DNA of 64,000 nucleotides from Piscicola geometra (lineage: Eukaryota > Annelida > Clitellata > Hirudinida > Piscicolidae), in the NCBI GenBank assembly GCA_943735955.1, contig OX030967.1, positions 1,107,181 through 1,171,180 of the forward strand. Reading direction: 5' to 3'. Of this stretch, positions 44,587-64,000 are shown piece after piece. Below the pieces are notes generated by a model. That model ran no database searches and had not been told where the DNA came from. It worked only from the letters and a program-made list of their open reading frames with translations. Each line of letters begins with the position of its first letter. Position 1 is the first letter of the stretch. A program made the position numbers and the translations under genes.

Positions 44587-45946
44587 CATGGGCGGCGATC
44601 CTGGGGGGTCCTGGGGTCTTTTTCAATTTTTTTATTTAATTTTTTAAAATTTTGATATGAGTATAATTGTCAACCATGGCATAAAAGTGAGGTTTATACA
44701 GTGTTTATACATTTTGAGTATGTGTAGTTATAGTGATAGCTGTCTAAAACAAAAAAAATCTTTACCTACTTAAATACTCCTTCCCCTACTTTCCTTTTAT
44801 CTTTATGGGCGGAAATCCTGAGGGGGTCCTGGGGTCCCTCTTTATAAGGACCCCTCACTTTTTTTAAAATACACATTTCTCAACTCTCATCTTTCGATAT
44901 TTTCACTTTGTTTCAGTTTCACAAGGTAAATGTATTAGTTATTGAAAGGGTCAAAATAAATATTTCTTAAATCTTGTTCCTTATTCATTTCTGAGTCAAA
45001 TAGTGAAAAATGTGAAAATCGCTTTACATTTGCCAAAGTTATATACAAATATATAGCGGCATGTTTTTTTGACCCAGCGTGTATATTTATCAGACTGTTG
45101 GACTGGCTAACTCAATAAATCTTTTATTTATCGTTAGAGTTTCATCAACAAAATGAATACAGATTTATTCCTGGTCTACCTAGTTAGTTATGCTATATAT
45201 TTATGTTATATTGATATTATAATTTGTAGTGACCTGACATTTATATATAATTCTATAATATGATGACTGTAAAAAAATAGATTGTCTGGACATCTAATTA
45301 TTATTAATTTATTAATACATTTGACACTATTGAAAGGAATTTTACTATTTTATTGGAGCATAGGCATATGGATGCCAATCTTTGCACATTCATTTTTTAA
45401 CTAAAAGAACTGATAAATAGATTTGTAAAAATAATAAAAGGATTTTTAGAACGTTTTCTTTAGTCGTTCATAAAATAATTATATAAAAAAAGTAGATAAA
45501 GGAAAGAATATAAGAATAATATTAATTGAATCTATAAGTACCCAATGCAAAACCTTATTATTTTTTCGCAAAAAACTTTTTTAAAAAGTTAAATTTATCT
45601 TCAAACTCGTGAGCCATGGTTGTATTTTTAGAGTGGTGGTTTTGATATTGGTAGGGTTGATGGCTAGTTTTAATTAAATTTATATAGATGACCAATAAGA
45701 AAAAGTATTCAAATCGCTATTTTTTTCTTCAAATCGATTAAAGTGGCAATAGAAAAGTATTTTTATGGAGTATCGAGCATTTTTTTTAATGTTTAGTGAT
45801 ACAAATACTAATAGTTGATACAAAAAGAATGAGCAATACAGCAAACAATACTAAATAGTATTGCTAGTACTGTATTGGCCGATACCGGTTCTTTGATTCC
45901 AACCCTGGGGAGGACCCCCAAGATTTTCCGCAGATCGCCGCCCCTG
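44587..45946. mobile_element. hAT-type element with GGGCGGCGATC ends (1.36 kb)
   Basis: Ends CATGGGCGGCGATCCTGGGG and AGATCGCCGCCCCTG; perfect 8-bp flanks CAAGAATC (44579-44586, 45947-45954). It shares termini with the 147-bp MITEs. A second internal copy of the end motif occurs near 44807. The interior is AT-rich with no transposase recognised, so it is non-autonomous or fully decayed. Confidence 0.9.
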
Positions 45947-46589
45947 CAAGAATCCATAGCTTTTAGTGAAGAAATATTTTTTTTGATTTCTCATTGATTG
46001 ATTATAAAATGTAAAAGAAAATAACAGTTATCGTTGATGTCGTGTTTGCAACGGCACTATAGTTTGTGAATTTTTTGTTGTAATTCACGTTACATTTTCA
46101 GCTTTGTACTAATTAAAATAATAATAATTATCAATTGATAAAATTATTATCTTTTCGAACTTTTTAAAATTATTTTTATTGACATTTATTTGTGTTTTAA
46201 TAAATATCGTTTGAATCAATTTTTTATGATTTCCTACTGCATATTATTAGATCACACTTCCTGCTCACGCTGCGTTGTCGCAAGATTTCGCCCCACCAAA
46301 ACTTATGAAACAAATGTTTTGATTTTTTTTCAGTATCATAACCATATAATGCAAGTCTAAATGTAAAATTCATTTAAAAAATGTTTAGTAGTGGCGGTAA
46401 AAAGTTGTAAAAAAAATTTAATTTCTGTTTTGATGCGCAAATTTAAGTAAGCAAAGAATATTTTTGTTTCAGACAGCTATCACTACAACTACACCATCTC
46501 ACAATGTATTGCTACATGAATATGCCATGTTTGATGATTAAGCTCGTATCAAAACAAGAGTTTAATTTTTTTTATGGAAACAGAAAAGA

Positions 46590-46675
46590 GGGGTACACAT
46601 TAAGGCGCATGCCCTCACTACCAAAAAGTGGGAGGGTCCGGACCCTAGCACCCCCCAGGATCCCGTCCATGAGTG
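46590..46675. mobile_element. Truncated GGGCGG-family MITE
   Basis: TTAAGGCGCATGCCCTCACT, AGTGGGAGGGTCCGGACCCT and CCCAGGATCCCGTCCATG match the interior and end of 32171-32317. No target duplication is evident. The flanking 45955-47320 is AT-rich with no gene recognised. Confidence 0.65.
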
Positions 46676-47329
46676 TAATTGAAACTCACGATATTCAAAT
46701 AAATCTTTCGTTTTTTTATATAAGTCGGCTGTTTCGTGGCTCAAAAAAGTACTATTTGTTCAACTTTAATCAATCAATAATTTTTGCAAAATTTATAATT
46801 CCTAATTTCAACTCGAGTGCATTTCAGAAAATTTAATATTGATTAGCTAGCTGAAATTCAAGTCTTTAAATTATAATAATTATAATATATTGAATACAAT
46901 TATGTAATTTATATAATTCAATTTTACATTCTAATAAATTCATGTACCTATAAATCATATGTTTTATAATTTTATTTATCATGAAATTGTTTTTTATTTA
47001 GACAAAAAATTCTCTTAAGGCAAATGTGGAAAATAAAGCAAGGATGTTTATTGCAATTCTAATTACATTTTGAAAATTACAAATCAATTTGAAATTGAAG
47101 TTACAACTAAAATAGAATTATTAGAACTTAATATGAACGCTTTTGACTCTAGCTCATAAAAAAAGATGGCTTAAAATCAATTTAAGAGCTAGCCTTACGT
47201 AAACTGCGGATCCAGCCAACTAAGCTCCCACAAAGACTATAAAACCTTTCTAGAGCATCTATAAAATACAGAACAAGCACTAATGTGCCTCGTTGCGGTA
47301 GTTGATTGTGGTGCTAATTGGAATTGGCT

Positions 47330-47930
47330 TTATTAAGGATGAAATGAGATGATGATCGGAAAGTAATGTTGGATGTATTGAATGTTTAGTGATGAACTGG
47401 ATGCGTTAATACTGGTTATGAGTAAGTCGAGGGTGTTGTCATTTTCATGAGTTGGGACATTAATGTGCTGATAGAGGTTGTATTCATCAATGATGTTTTG
47501 AAACTTTTCATTAATTACTTTAGAAGAATTAGAAGCGTGTCTCCACACAAAATTAAATTAGAATTTAAAGACGTTAGAGAATCGATGAGTTGGGAGAATT
47601 GTGTGATGAAATTAGTAAGTGAGTTATTTGGTGGCCTATAGGAAATGACTATGTGTAAAGGTGTTTGTATATAAGTTAGTTTATTTATAAGATATTCATA
47701 ATCTGGGAAAACTACTGATTTAACTACAGAGCACTTTATGCTGGCCTTATGTATGAAGGTTAGACCGCCTCCCCTCTTGCTTCCATAAGTGCCCCTGTGA
47801 CTATGTATTGCAGAATACCCTGGTGGTGCTGAATCGTTCTTGATCGCTGTCGGAGCGTCTGAAGGCATACACGTTTCTGTAAGACATAGCATGTCTAACA
47901 AATTAATTAAGTCATGTATTTTCGATCTCT
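47330..47930 (-). mobile_element. LINE endonuclease-domain remnant
   Basis: Minus frames give MLDMLCLTETCMPSDAPTAI, NDSAPPGYSAIHSHRGTYGS, KRGGGLTFIHKASI and VISYRPPNNSLTNFITQFSQ, then LYQHINVPTHENDNTLDLLI. These are APE-type endonuclease motifs (LTETW, PPGY, RGGGLA, YRPP, H...TLDL). Frameshifts separate the two parts. The downstream reverse transcriptase is missing. Confidence 0.85.
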
Positions 47931-48250
47931 AATATACTTTGTACATTGTGTTCATCGGGATTTTTGCCCATTAAAAGCAATCTGAAATGGTCTAGTTAGA
48001 TTGGGTTTTTGAGCAATGAATTAAACCAATTCTTTCACGCTATTTGCATTCGTCCATTTGAATTCAGCTGTGTTATTATTGATTTTTTTTAAATTGCTCT
48101 TAAGCAAACATTTTTAATATTTTAATCAAGTTCTTCAAACATGTAAGTCTAAAAACTATTCTAATAATATCTTTTGACATTTGAGGATTTTATTTAAAGG
48201 ATCAAAAAAATTAACATACTCCAATGTAAAGAACCAATATATTAATTACT

Positions 48251-48260
48251 TTATTTATTT
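48251..48260 (-). other. Candidate polyadenylation signal of the PAN-like gene
   Basis: Overlapping AATAAATAAA on the minus strand, about 50 nt after the stop codon at 48307. Confidence 0.6.
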
Positions 48261-48306
48261 TAAATATAATTATGAAGAATTATATGGTCTTTTTGACATG
48301 TACAGT

Positions 48307-48733
48307 TCAGCATTCCAGAACATACTGTGTAGCCGATTTGTGCGTCAGTGCTGTTTTTTCTTCGTAGTGCAGCTCACATTTTCTAAAACGTCGTTCAGGA
48401 TCCCAGTCGATCGCATAGCATGCACCACAGCCCAGTTTTTTGCATTTGAGAAGACAATCATCCACAGAGTAGATCCCTATGTAAAAGTAATCTCCTTTCT
48501 CAGAATGAGTGAACTTCGTAATCGTAAAGTAGTCTTTCACTGAAAGTGTGGTGAGTGATTAGAAAGGAAGAAAAAGGTGGAAAAAGCTCTGTTTAAAGTG
48601 AATTCGTTGAATGATGAGTCAATTAAATATATTTTATTGACAAACGCTTTAGTTTAAAACTATGCTTACCTGTAATACCACCTTCTAAATGCACCAGACA
48701 CACTAAGAAAACCAAAGCAAGCAGACACTTCAT
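48307..48733 (-). CDS. Small secreted PAN/apple-like protein, two exons
   Basis: Exon 1 (48733-48670) encodes a clear signal peptide, MKCLLALVFLVCLVHLEGGI, and ends CAG|GTAAGC in phase 1. After a 130-bp intron (…CACTTTCAG), exon 2 (48539-48307) encodes 76 further whole codons, then TGA. The mature part has six cysteines: DDCLLKCKKLGCGACYAIDW, RFRKCELHYEE and YVLEC. The spacing (C-x3-C-x4-C-x2-C...C-x2-L) resembles PAN/apple modules, extracellular domains that bind proteins or sugars. The full protein is 98 residues and, with a TATA box and poly(A) signal, looks like a complete gene. The PAN assignment is by pattern only. Confidence 0.8.
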
Positions 48734-48795
48734 TGTAATGTTCAAATAAATTTCTGAAAAAGAGTGTAAAGCTAACGTTTAAAAAAAATTCCATG

Positions 48796-48803
48796 CTTTT
48801 ATA
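48796..48803 (-). promoter_or_regulatory. Candidate TATA box of the PAN-like gene
   Basis: TATAAAAG on the minus strand 63-70 nt upstream of the ATG at 48733, leaving room for a 5' leader of about 35 nt. Confidence 0.6.
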
Positions 48804-49341
48804 CTTTTTTAGTTATTCAATCGAGAAAGTTTCTTTAAAATCCTTCAGCGTAGTTAGCATTTAAAAATTAAATTCAAAACTCTAAGTATGCTAGTATTGA
48901 TTTAATTAATTACGCAAATAGAAAAACAAATTTTCTCTACAACATCGTCGCTCACAATACCCCGCAACGGCCTTATTAATCACCATAATCAATAAAGGAA
49001 ATTAAGACCTGAACTCAACTCTCGGTACAACCGTTGTTAGTTAGTTTGTGTTTAAAAGATGTAGAACTTAACTGCAATCATCCAAAATGTTTTAGATGAA
49101 AAGTCAGGTTATAAACCAAAATAAAGAACATAAGAAAAAGTGTCTTCTCACATCATTCTATTTCTGATTCTGAATGCATTGAAACAAGATTATGTGAATC
49201 AAATCGATTAATAACATCTAAACTAACCAGCGCAGACTTTAGGATCCATCTGGAAGTAGTGAGAATTTTTTCTCTCACATAATTGAAAGATTTAAAATTG
49301 CTGGTGTAGGTGTCGACACTGCAAATGTCTGTCGCCTAATC

Positions 49342-49677
49342 ATGATTGACCGAGATCCTCAATTTTTCAGACAGAATTTCATGTTTTTGGAGATGAATCA
49401 AGTTATATGCATTCCAAAGAATATGCGAAAGGGAAAAAAACAAGCAGAAGCAGGCACTCACTGGTCTTCGCTAGGACATGGATTTCTTTCCACATTGCGC
49501 ATTGCTCTTCTGGAGCATCAATATCTAAAAAGCATTTTACCTTTAGCCCACGGAGTTAAGTACAAATGTTTCTTTCATAATTTTCAAAACGATCACAAGG
49601 TAATCTTTCTCCGCTATTATCAATTTCAAAAAGTTAAACTTTTGAGAAAGCATTCAACTTTGACCCGAGTGAACTAA
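49342..49677 (+). other. Unrecognised 111-codon open frame
   Basis: An ATG-started frame in an AT-rich stretch (48840-49880) with no other feature. The protein contains FFRQNFMFLEMNQVICIPKN and FLSTLRIALLEHQYLKSILP. I recognise no family, and no splice or repeat context supports or excludes it. It could be a transposase relic. Confidence 0.2.
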
Positions 49678-50004
49678 AATTTAGTTTTCAATATATTCAA
49701 TGGTGTTCTCATTAAGATTGTAAGCTTTTGTTTGTGTATGAGACAAGTGTTTTTGAGGTTGATCCTATTCCTTTTTTGCTACTCAGGAAACAAATCGAAG
49801 CTAATTAATAATTATATTATATCACATAAATAAATGTTTTTAAAGATTGTTAAGATTAAAACTAACTTTTCAAAAGATCGAGAGCTCAGAGGTTTACGGG
49901 TTGTTTGCGAATGTTGGTCGTTTTGAGTCTGAAATGCACAGTACCTAGTTGCGTGATAACACGGTCGGTCGTTTTTTGCTAGTTTTGGTGTCTGTAGTTG
50001 CATA

Positions 50005-50214
50005 GAAAAGGATATAGTTCGGTTGCCAGTTCGAATCCTTGGAAGCAACCGAGAACTATCTAGTGTATATGATGCGGTGTTTGCGACGTATGCATTGAAA
50101 GATGTGTACGTCGTGTGGATTGGCGCCTTGGCGCATAAGAACCATGGTTATCAGAACCATTGTAACATGGCATGCGTCTGTCAGGCTGTGAATAATATAG
50201 ACCAAAAAAAATAG
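50005..50214 (+). mobile_element. tRNA-derived SINE, second copy
   Basis: CAGTTCGAATCCTTGGAAGC (B box), TGTATATGATGCGGTGTTTG, GGCGCCTTGGCGCATAAGAA and TGTAACATGGCATGCGTCTG match 35230-35400. The head is truncated or diverged. A family X core fragment (GAATGTTGGTCGTTTTGAGT) lies just upstream at 49912. Confidence 0.88.
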
Positions 50215-50319
50215 TTGTGGTAATTCTGCTTAAAATATTCGGGAAAGTGTTTTTCTGAATTCGTTTGCTGAGTTGGTTTGTTTTTCTGAGAGAAATTTGA
50301 TGGAATTTCGTGTTTGTTA

Positions 50320-52560
50320 ATTAGGTTGGACTTTGCACCTTCACCTGTATTAACAAGATGGATAAGTTGTAGAGGTTAAAAGTGAATTTTTTCATAACGT
50401 TATTGAAAAAAATAAAATAAATGGGAAGTAAAGGAAAAAAATGGATAAAGACAAAAAGTGGGAGGGGTTTGAAAATATCTTCATCCAATGCGAAGGGGAG
50501 GAATGTGAGGCATGGCAGGCGTTGAGGGTGAGAAAGGAGAGAGCGAAGGATGAAAGAAGTTTCCTGTGTGGAATGTGTATGGTGGAGGTGATCGAAGAGG
50601 TGAAGAGAGAAAATGTGAAGTTGAAAAAAAAAGCGATAGAAGCGGGAAGCAAGGTGAGAAGTATGGAGCTGGAAGTACCAAAAGAATGAAGAAGAAGACA
50701 AAATAAAGTATGCAGAAGTATTGAAGAAAAATTTGAGGGAAGATATGAAAATTCAAAGAACCGAGGTAGAAGAGGAGCTGAGAGCCAACCTGGTGAAAGA
50801 GGTGAAGACGGAGGTGGTGAGAAGTCAGAAGGAGGAGACAAGCAAGAAGAGAATAATTATGTTCGGGTTGAAGAAAGAAGGAGAAGGGGATGATGTCAAG
50901 GTGAAAGAGATAATCAGAGTCATTACTCAGGAGGCAATAGAACCAGTATAAGTGGAAAGAATGAGAGAGAAAAAAACATAGAAAGTGGGTGCAGGCCTGT
51001 GATAATTGAATTCAGGTCAGAGGCAGATAAATGGAGGGTAATGGAAAGGAAGATGCTGCTAAAGAAGGATGAGAGATACAGAAAAGTTTTTTTAGAGATG
51101 GATTTCCCTTTGGAAGGGAGAAAGGAAGAAAGAAGAAAACAATGGGAGAAAAGACAGAAGATAGAACAGCTGAAGAGAGCGTTGATAGAAAAAAGAGCAA
51201 TAGAATTGAAGAATGTGGGCCGCAGAAAGAATGTAGAAAAGAACAAAAATCAATCAATCAATCAATAAATCACTAATGATTTGTATAGCGCCCTTTACTA
51301 AGTGAACAAAAGCGCTCTTCAAATAAATTTGTTAAATAAAACGGTTTTTGGACCACTACCAATATATGTATATATATATCAATTTACATAAAAAAAAACA
51401 ATCAACCTTAATAATTCAACCTCACCCACACCACCATGATAATCACCGCCAAAAAATCACTATCACCACCAAAAAAAATTCAATCATCACTACAGTACCA
51501 ACACTCAAACCACAGCACAATCATCACCACATCATCTTCAAAACCATAAAACAATCATCATTCTTGTAAATTTTCTGTCTTGCCACTGGTGCCGAGGCTG
51601 CGATAGAGGGTGAAGGAGAAGTCCATGTCAGCACTGGAACTGCTGCTGCTATGGAAGATTTTCTTCTTTATGTCGCAGCTCACTTGCTTCCCTGCGGCCA
51701 TCTTGGTCTGCTGCGGCCATTCCTCGACAGATTCAAAACAACCAACATTCGCACAAAAAACATTCTAATTAATTAAATGTAATTTTTATTTAGATTTAAG
51801 ATTCTAAAATTTTAATATACCCAAAACCGTTTATTCTACAAATTTATTTGAGCGGCTGCCAAAATCGGGAGGTAGAGAGGGAAGAGGAAAAATCAAAGTG
51901 GTCTTCAAGAATGCAAGGAAACTGAGAAATATAGGGAAACAACGAGAAGCAGTTGAATTCATAAGAAATAATGATATAGATATCTGTGGACTGTGCGAGA
52001 CAAATCTAAACGAAGATCAGATGGTGGATGGACAGGACTTTTTAGAATGGTTTGGTGTGGGGAGGAAGATGATTGAAGAGAAATGTGGTGGGGTGGGGTT
52101 TTTAGTGAAGAAGGAATTGAAATACCAAGAAGAAGATTTGCTGGTGTTGAAGATTAAGAATGGAGAAACAGGTCTAGTGGTGTGTGTGGTGTATCAGAGA
52201 TGCGAGGGAGTGGATAAGGTTGCAAATAAAAGAAGGATTTCGTGCATAGCTAGGTTGGCAAGAGAAGCAAAAAAAACAGGAGATAGACTGGTGGATTTCA
52301 ATGGACATTTTATGGAATTGGAGGTGATAGATAACACAAACGGTTTGATGGTTAAGAAAATGGCCGACGGTTTGGAGAAGGCTGCGTGGAAAACAGGACC
52401 CGATGGAAAGGGTCATTGGTTACCAGGAGGAGGATCGGAGGGTGGAAGAAGTGGTGCTGAGAAGTGTGGGAGAGATCTGGAGACAGAGGGAGAAAAAAGA
52501 AAAGGGAAGATGAAGAAAAAGAGATGAAGTGTCGAGACAAAGGCACTATAAAGACTACTA
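50320..52560 (+). mobile_element. LINE 5' half: ORF1 and endonuclease, split by a SINE
   Basis: ORF1 pieces: IFIQCEGEECEAWQALRV...FLCGMC (PHD-like zinc finger), KRIIMFGLKKEGEGDDVKVK and VIIEFRSEADKWRVMERKML (RRM-like), and a basic coiled-coil end. ORF2 start at 51898: VVFKNARKLRNIGKQREAVE, NNDIDICGLCETNLNE and CGGVGFLVKKELKY (APE endonuclease). Frameshifts at about 50688 and 50950. A family X SINE occupies 51246-51865 at the ORF1/ORF2 junction. Confidence 0.82.
51246..51865 (-). mobile_element. Family X long SINE, most complete copy
   Basis: Minus orientation: core TTTGAATCTGTCGAGGAATG and GCCGCAGCAGACCAAGATGG, then a G/T-rich middle and the 3' end AAGAGCGCTTTTGTTCACTT...GGGCGCTATACAAATCATTA with (TTGA)n. 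Inserted in the LINE at 50320-52560; a short repeat AAAATC flanks it. About 620 bp, non-coding. Confidence 0.82.
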
Positions 52561-52669
52561 CTATACTATTCATCCCTTTGTTTAACAAAGAAAACCATCG
52601 CAGTAAGAGATATTTTGAACTTTCAAATAGATAGTTTATATAATCATCGTACTTCAATTATTGTGTTTA

Positions 52670-53125
52670 TTCCAGGGATTTTGAGATCTTATTCTACTCG
52701 GAGTCACCTTCGACAGCAAACTCACTTTTAAGAACCCCATCACATCTATCATCCAATCATCACACTATCATCTCAAAGCAATCAAACACATACGCCCATT
52801 CATTCCTACTGATCTCTCCGATGTCTAATACTAAGCAGACTTGACTACTGTAACTCGCTATTATATAATCACTAATCAAAAAAGAAATTGTCTACAATCA
52901 GTTTTAAACAAGGCTGCTCACCCAATTGTGACTACCCAAGCCATCACATAGTTTAGTCATCAAATGATAATTTTATAAAACTTCCCTGTCTTCTTATAGA
53001 TTTTCGAATATTCTTCAAAATAAACATCACTACATTCAAAATTCTTCAAACTTCAATACCGTCATATCTCAGCAAACTAAAAACTCAATATTTTAACTAA
53101 GCTCATCACTCATAATAATTATTCG
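52670..53125 (+). mobile_element. LINE RT-distal remnant
   Basis: LLGVTFDSKLTFKNPITSII, SSHYHLKAIKHIRPFIPTDL and LNKAAHPIVTT in changing frames match the region after reverse transcriptase in CR1/L2-type elements. Many stops. 53130-53700 beyond it is AT-rich with no gene recognised. Confidence 0.75.
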
Positions 53126-53713
53126 AAGCTACTCTTTGCTTTTTTTCTTATGACATTAATATTATAATTATTTCTTTATTATTATTATTATTAATATTAT
53201 AATTGTTGTTAAATTAGAATAAATGCATTCAAATTAGATTTTGTTTATGTCTGGTAATTTATTATCAATTATTCGTATCAATGCAATATAGGTGAATAAG
53301 TTATTGATTAAATAGATTAATGTTGAAGAATGAAAAAAATAATTTTGAAACGGACCAAATTAATAAATGCTATCTTGAAAATATAATCGAAAAAATCTTA
53401 CGAAACGAAGCATTGAAAGTTGCAAACGATGAGTAATTTTGAAAGACAATAAGACACAAAGAGCAAAGACACACTTCCACCTTCCAAAAATAAAGCCGAC
53501 GTTCAATGTGGAAAAATTATGTTGTAAAAGCAATTTTGTGAGCACAGATTATGAGACACGTTCCCAAAGAACAGTTCAACAGAACACAAAAACCCTTAAA
53601 ACATCTATAAAAAACAATAGACACTTCTTGGGTTTTTTAAAATCAAACAAGTTTACAGGATCTTAAGCGATCTTCAAAATAGGACCGCTCAACCTTAAAC
53701 TCCCTTCTTCCCT

Positions 53714-62912
<9,199 letters not shown>

Positions 62913-63097
62913 CTGCATTAGTGTGGTTGTTGAGTTATGATATTATAATTCCTAAATAAAAAGATTACAAAGTAAAAAAAATATTTTTTTAAACAAATGA
63001 TGAATTATTATTTTTAAAATTTAGGAAAAAAAGAGTCTTTTTCTTTCATTGACAGGGTCTGAAGCAGTAATTCATATCTGACAAGTATAATTCAGTC

Positions 63098-63912
63098 GGT
63101 AAACGGATAAAAAGTCTTCCGGATAAAAAGTCTTCGGATAAAAATTCTTCGGATAAAAAGTCCTCCGGATAAAAAACCTTCCGGATTAAAATTCTCTCGA
63201 ATAAAAAGTCTTTCGGATGAAATGTCTTCAGGATAAAAAGTCTTCAGGATAAAAAGTCTTCAAGAAGAAATTTTCATTGAAAAACTTTTTATATAATTTT
63301 AATTAATTTTAATTAATTTAAAATAATGTTTAGAAACAAATTTAATTAATAAATAATAATAAAAGACTAACTAGTTAGAGCTCTAACCAATAATTTCACA
63401 TACAACTCCGAAAGTTTCATGTCTTCTATTTGATATTTATTAATTAATTAGTCTCTTCTCAGTATTTGTTAATTAGAACATTCCCAACATTTATTCACAT
63501 TCATTAAAATTGATAAGATTATATAAAAAACACTTCTTCTTCCCGATTATTCTTTTCCTTTTGGGAGCTCTAACCACATTTCTCATAAAACTCTGAAAGT
63601 TTCATGTCTTCTATTCGAAATTTCCAACATAAGCTAAAAATATTTTAAATAACTAGTTAGTCTTTTATTTTTATTTATTTATTAACTTTGTTTCTAAAAC
63701 TTTTTTTAAATTAATTAAAATGAATAAATTATATAAAAAGTTTTTTCAATCAAAATCTCTTCTCGAAGACTTTTTAGCCTAAAGACTTTTTATCCGGAAG
63801 ACTTTTTATCCAGAAAACTTTTTATCCGGAAGACTTTTTATCCGAAGACTTTTTATCCGGAAGACTTTTTATCCGAAAGACTTTTTATCCAAAGACTTTT
63901 TATCCTAGAACC
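63098..63912. mobile_element. Foldback (MULE-like) element with tandem-repeat arms
   Basis: The left arm (63098-63262) is about nine units of GGATAAAAAGTCTTCC; the right arm (63755-63912) is the inverted array (GGAAGACTTTTTATCC). The tips are GGTAAACGGATAAAAAG and its partner CTTTTTATCCTAGAACC. Perfect 9-bp flanks AATTCAGTC at 63089-63097 and 63913-63921. The 490-bp centre is AT-rich and partly inverted (AACTAGTTAG, GTTTCATGTCTTCTATT twice). Nine-base duplications and long inverted ends suggest the Mutator superfamily. No transposase. Confidence 0.85.
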
Positions 63913-64000
63913 AATTCAGTCAAGACTTGAGTATCCATATTCAAATAATCTACAAGATGATTATATCAAACTTCCATGAAAATATAATGATGTTGGTACA
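63913..64000. repeat. Dispersed repeat continuing beyond the window
   Basis: GTCAAGACTTGAGTATCCAT to GATGTTGGTACA matches 23283-23362 at most positions. It is the host sequence of the foldback insertion. Confidence 0.85.

Noticed and set aside
50321..50841. Ser/Phe/Leu-rich minus frames
   Set aside because: They are antisense to a recognisable LINE ORF1 on the plus strand.

Overview
This is animal (metazoan) nuclear DNA: AT-rich and intron-rich, full of microsatellites, minisatellites and several layers of transposable elements. A class II myosin heavy chain makes it an animal. The LINE, hAT and pogo content and the divergence of the proteins suggest an invertebrate. I cannot name the phylum. 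No bacterial, viral-genome or CRISPR features are present.

Layout. (1) About 498-19776, + strand: the 3' two thirds of a P5B-type (ATP13A-like) transport ATPase gene. I read 18 exons, and one small exon between 3652 and 6361 seems to be missing. (2) 20.1-38.6 kb: a transposon graveyard. It holds a decayed hAT transposase, a Ty3/gypsy RNase H piece, several LINEs, a pogo-like element with TA target duplication, and two SINE families whose 3' ends match LINEs in the same window. (3) 38780-41445, + strand: a chymotrypsin-fold serine protease in seven exons. (4) 43208-43580, - strand: the end of a small cysteine-rich (EB-like) gene. (5) 44.0-48.2 kb: a decamer microsatellite, a 1.36 kb hAT-type element and a LINE endonuclease remnant. 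(6) 48307-48733, - strand: a complete two-exon gene for a small secreted PAN/apple-like protein. (7) 49.9-53.1 kb: a tRNA-derived SINE and the 5' half of a LINE split by a long SINE. (8) 53714-62912, - strand: the last 16 exons (633 codons, phases consistent throughout) of a myosin heavy chain rod, including the true C-terminus. (9) 63098-63912: a foldback transposon with a 9-bp target duplication.

The most unusual feature concerns the introns of the two large genes. On the coding strand many begin at or next to the donor with G/T-rich repeats (GTGGGTGG, GTGGTGG, (GT)n, GTTGTG) and end, just before the acceptor, with A/C-rich repeats (CACCAC, CAACAA, CACAACACC). Several of these ends are complementary and could pair in the pre-mRNA. 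Three long minisatellites start at splice donors and in at least two the repeat unit contains the donor itself. A second candidate is a GC-rich open reading frame in the last large myosin intron, with a TATA-like motif upstream. It could be an internal first exon for a short myosin-rod protein, comparable to Drosophila myosin rod protein and molluscan myorod/catchin.

The genes are not an operon or pathway. They are independent eukaryotic genes separated by repeats. Exon boundaries were read by eye from family similarity, splice dinucleotides and phase, without transcript data.
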